Part shown: piece by piece, positions 41,604 to 42,810 of the stretch | Position numbering within the stretch: the first letter of the stretch is position 1 | Layout of the letters: every line of letters begins with the position of its first letter | Origin: Rhodococcus gordoniae | Lineage (GTDB): Bacteria; Actinomycetota; Actinomycetes; Mycobacteriales; Mycobacteriaceae | Length of the DNA stretch: 42,810 nt | NCBI RefSeq assembly: GCF_001646655.1 | Contig: NZ_LPZN01000071.1 | Location: 1-42,810 of the forward strand | Direction of reading: 5' to 3' | The notes under the pieces: generated by a model | Told to the model about the DNA's origin: nothing | The model's input: only the letters and a program-made list of their open reading frames with translations | The model's database searches: none | Program-made: the position numbers and the translations under genes

Positions 41604-42810
41604 TCAGGGGAGCATCCAGGACAGCACCGGTGTGGACTGCAGGTAGACCAGCACGCAGAGGATGACGAGCATCGCGACGCTGTAGCCGATCACCTTGCGC
41701 AACAACACCGATTCGCTGCCCGGCTGATCGACCGCGGTGGCGGCGATGGTGAGGTTCTGCGGGCTGATCAGCTTGCCGACCACACCACCGGAGGTGTTCG
41801 CCGCGACCAGCAGGGTCGGGTCGATGCCGGCGGTCTGCCCGGCTGCCTGCTGCAGGCGGGCGAACAGGGCGTTGGCGGAGGTATCCGAGCCGGTGACGGC
41901 GGTGCCGAGCCAGCCCAGGATCGGGGAGAACAAGGCGAAGATCGTACCGGTGCCGGCGAGCCAGGTGCCGATCGCGACGGTCTGGCCGGACTGATTCATC
42001 ACATAACTCAGACCCAGCACGGTGGCCACCGTGGCGATGGCGAGCTTCATACGCACGACGGTGGTGCCGAAGGTGGCCACGGCTCGGCGGACGGTCAGCG
42101 GGAACATGCCGCCGCTGTCCCGCCGCGCGTAGACGAGAGTGACGATCGCGCCGCTGAGCAGTAGCAGTGTGCCCGGCGACGACAGCCACGAGAAGGTGTA
42201 GACCGCGCTGCTCGATGCGTCGCCCCCGCCGGTGAGCAGATTGCCGTACAGGCCGGGCCACTCGATCTCGACGTCGGTGGCGGCGAGACGCTCCGGCAGA
42301 TCGACACCGACGGTCCACAGCTTCGCAATGCCGAACACGGTGATGACCAGCAGGTACGGGAACAGCGCCATGACGACGCGCGAGGTGGTCAGCGACTCGT
42401 CGGCGACGGGACGCTGCGGCGCACGAGCGGCTCCGGGGCCCTCCTTGCCGGCCTGGACAGCGATGACATCGGTGCGGGTACGCGAGAGCTGGTCCTCGGG
42501 GGTCCGCGGCTTCCAGACCTGCAGCATCAGCACGGCGGCGGTGAGACCGGCGAGCGAGGCGACGACATCGGTGAGTTCGTACGAGAAGTGGCTCGAGCAC
42601 CAGAACTGGGCGAGCGCGAACGTCGTGCCGGTGACCAACGCGATCGGCCAGGCCTGCCGGACACCGCGACGACCGTCGACCAGGAAGAGCAGCAACAGCG
42701 GCACGAAGAGCGCCAGGACCGGGGTCTGACGGCCCACGACGGCGGCGATCTCGGTGGCGGGGATGTCGGTCAGGGCACCGGCGGTGGTGATCGGGATAGC
42801 CATGGCGCCG
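41604..42810 (-). CDS. lldP: L-lactate permease (LldP/GlcA family), 5' part cut by window edge
   Basis: About 400 residues of a protein usually near 550 aa; the frame is open through the right edge, and the Met at 42803 is internal. Around ten membrane helices are seen. Family signs include PITTAGALTDIPATEIAAVV, PVLALFVPLLLLFLVDGRRG, SPILGWLGTAVTGSDTSANA and LLVAANTSGGVVGKLISPQN followed by LTIAATAV. Proton-driven uptake of lactate or glycolate. Followed by a FadR-type regulator. Confidence 0.93.
   Translation of the reverse strand, partial: GAMAIPITTAGALTDIPATEIAAVVGRQTPVLALFVPLLLLFLVDGRRGVRQAWPIALVTGTTFALAQFWCSSHFSYELTDVVASLAGLTAAVLMLQVWKPRTPEDQLSRTRTDVIAVQAGKEGPGAARAPQRPVADESLTTSRVVMALFPYLLVITVFGIAKLWTVGVDLPERLAATDVEIEWPGLYGNLLTGGGDASSSAVYTFSWLSSPGTLLLLSGAIVTLVYARRDSGGMFPLTVRRAVATFGTTVVRMKLAIATVATVLGLSYVMNQSGQTVAIGTWLAGTGTIFALFSPILGWLGTAVTGSDTSANALFARLQQAAGQTAGIDPTLLVAANTSGGVVGKLISPQNLTIAATAVDQPGSESVLLRKVIGYSVAMLVILCVLVYLQSTPVLSWMLP

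Noticed and set aside
1-42810. CRISPR arrays, insertion sequences, prophage or integrase genes
   Set aside because: No regularly spaced repeats, transposase motifs, terminal inverted repeats with target duplications, or phage genes were seen on either strand.

Overview
The window is dense, high-GC DNA with short intergenic gaps, many ATGA-type overlaps and GTG/TTG starts. The gene content (PucR with a DUF3556 membrane protein, an AidB-like acyl-CoA dehydrogenase with a CaiB CoA-transferase, an MpaB-type oxygenase remnant, ureABCFGD behind a GlnR-type box) points to a mycolic-acid actinobacterium, most likely Rhodococcus or a close relative. It is ordinary chromosomal accessory DNA. I saw no rRNA or tRNA gene, transposase, integrase, phage gene or CRISPR array.

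Layout. 0.3-2.8 kb (minus): nitronate monooxygenase, PadR regulator, hypothetical protein. 3-5.1 kb: LuxR-type regulator facing a cupin and a DUF1304 membrane protein. 5.1-8.8 kb: maltokinase-cap-like protein, a pirin with an internally deleted pirin-like remnant behind it, and a MerR regulator with a membrane protein. 8.9-9.7 kb: a secreted-protein gene broken by several frameshifts. 9.75-16 kb: PucR regulator, acyl-CoA-ligase-like enzyme, DUF3556 multi-pass membrane protein and FAD oxidoreductase, the most interesting functional cluster here, followed by an MpaB-type oxygenase remnant. 16.6-22.8 kb: lactate-2-monooxygenase-like flavoenzyme, methyltransferase, RsgA GTPase, GH19 lytic enzyme with a long leader, RibD/DHFR-fold reductase, DUF899 protein.

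22.8-28.4 kb (minus): the complete urease operon ureABCFGD plus a fused nickel S-component (CbiM with a PDGLE domain). It starts behind a consensus-like GlnR box and ends at a strong hairpin, so it reads as one nitrogen-regulated unit of enzyme, nickel chaperones and nickel uptake. 28.5-33.9 kb: an MHS transporter, AidB-like acyl-CoA dehydrogenase and CaiB/BaiF CoA-transferase operon divergent from a LysR regulator, probably import, CoA activation and oxidation of one small acid.

33.9-38.1 kb: a MarR-like gene, a 25-codon leader ORF coupled to an alpha/beta-hydrolase homologue that has lost its nucleophile and histidine, an F420/PPOX-type protein, a stand-alone LigD-type ATP-dependent DNA ligase, and a formylglycine-generating enzyme with both catalytic cysteines but no sulfatase nearby. 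38.1-42.8 kb: MFS exporter and aldo/keto reductase divergent from a MarR regulator, then a FadR-type regulator behind an L-lactate permease cut by the right edge.

Three decayed genes (pirin-like, secreted protein, MpaB-like) lie within 11 kb in the left part of the window, which suggests local gene turnover.
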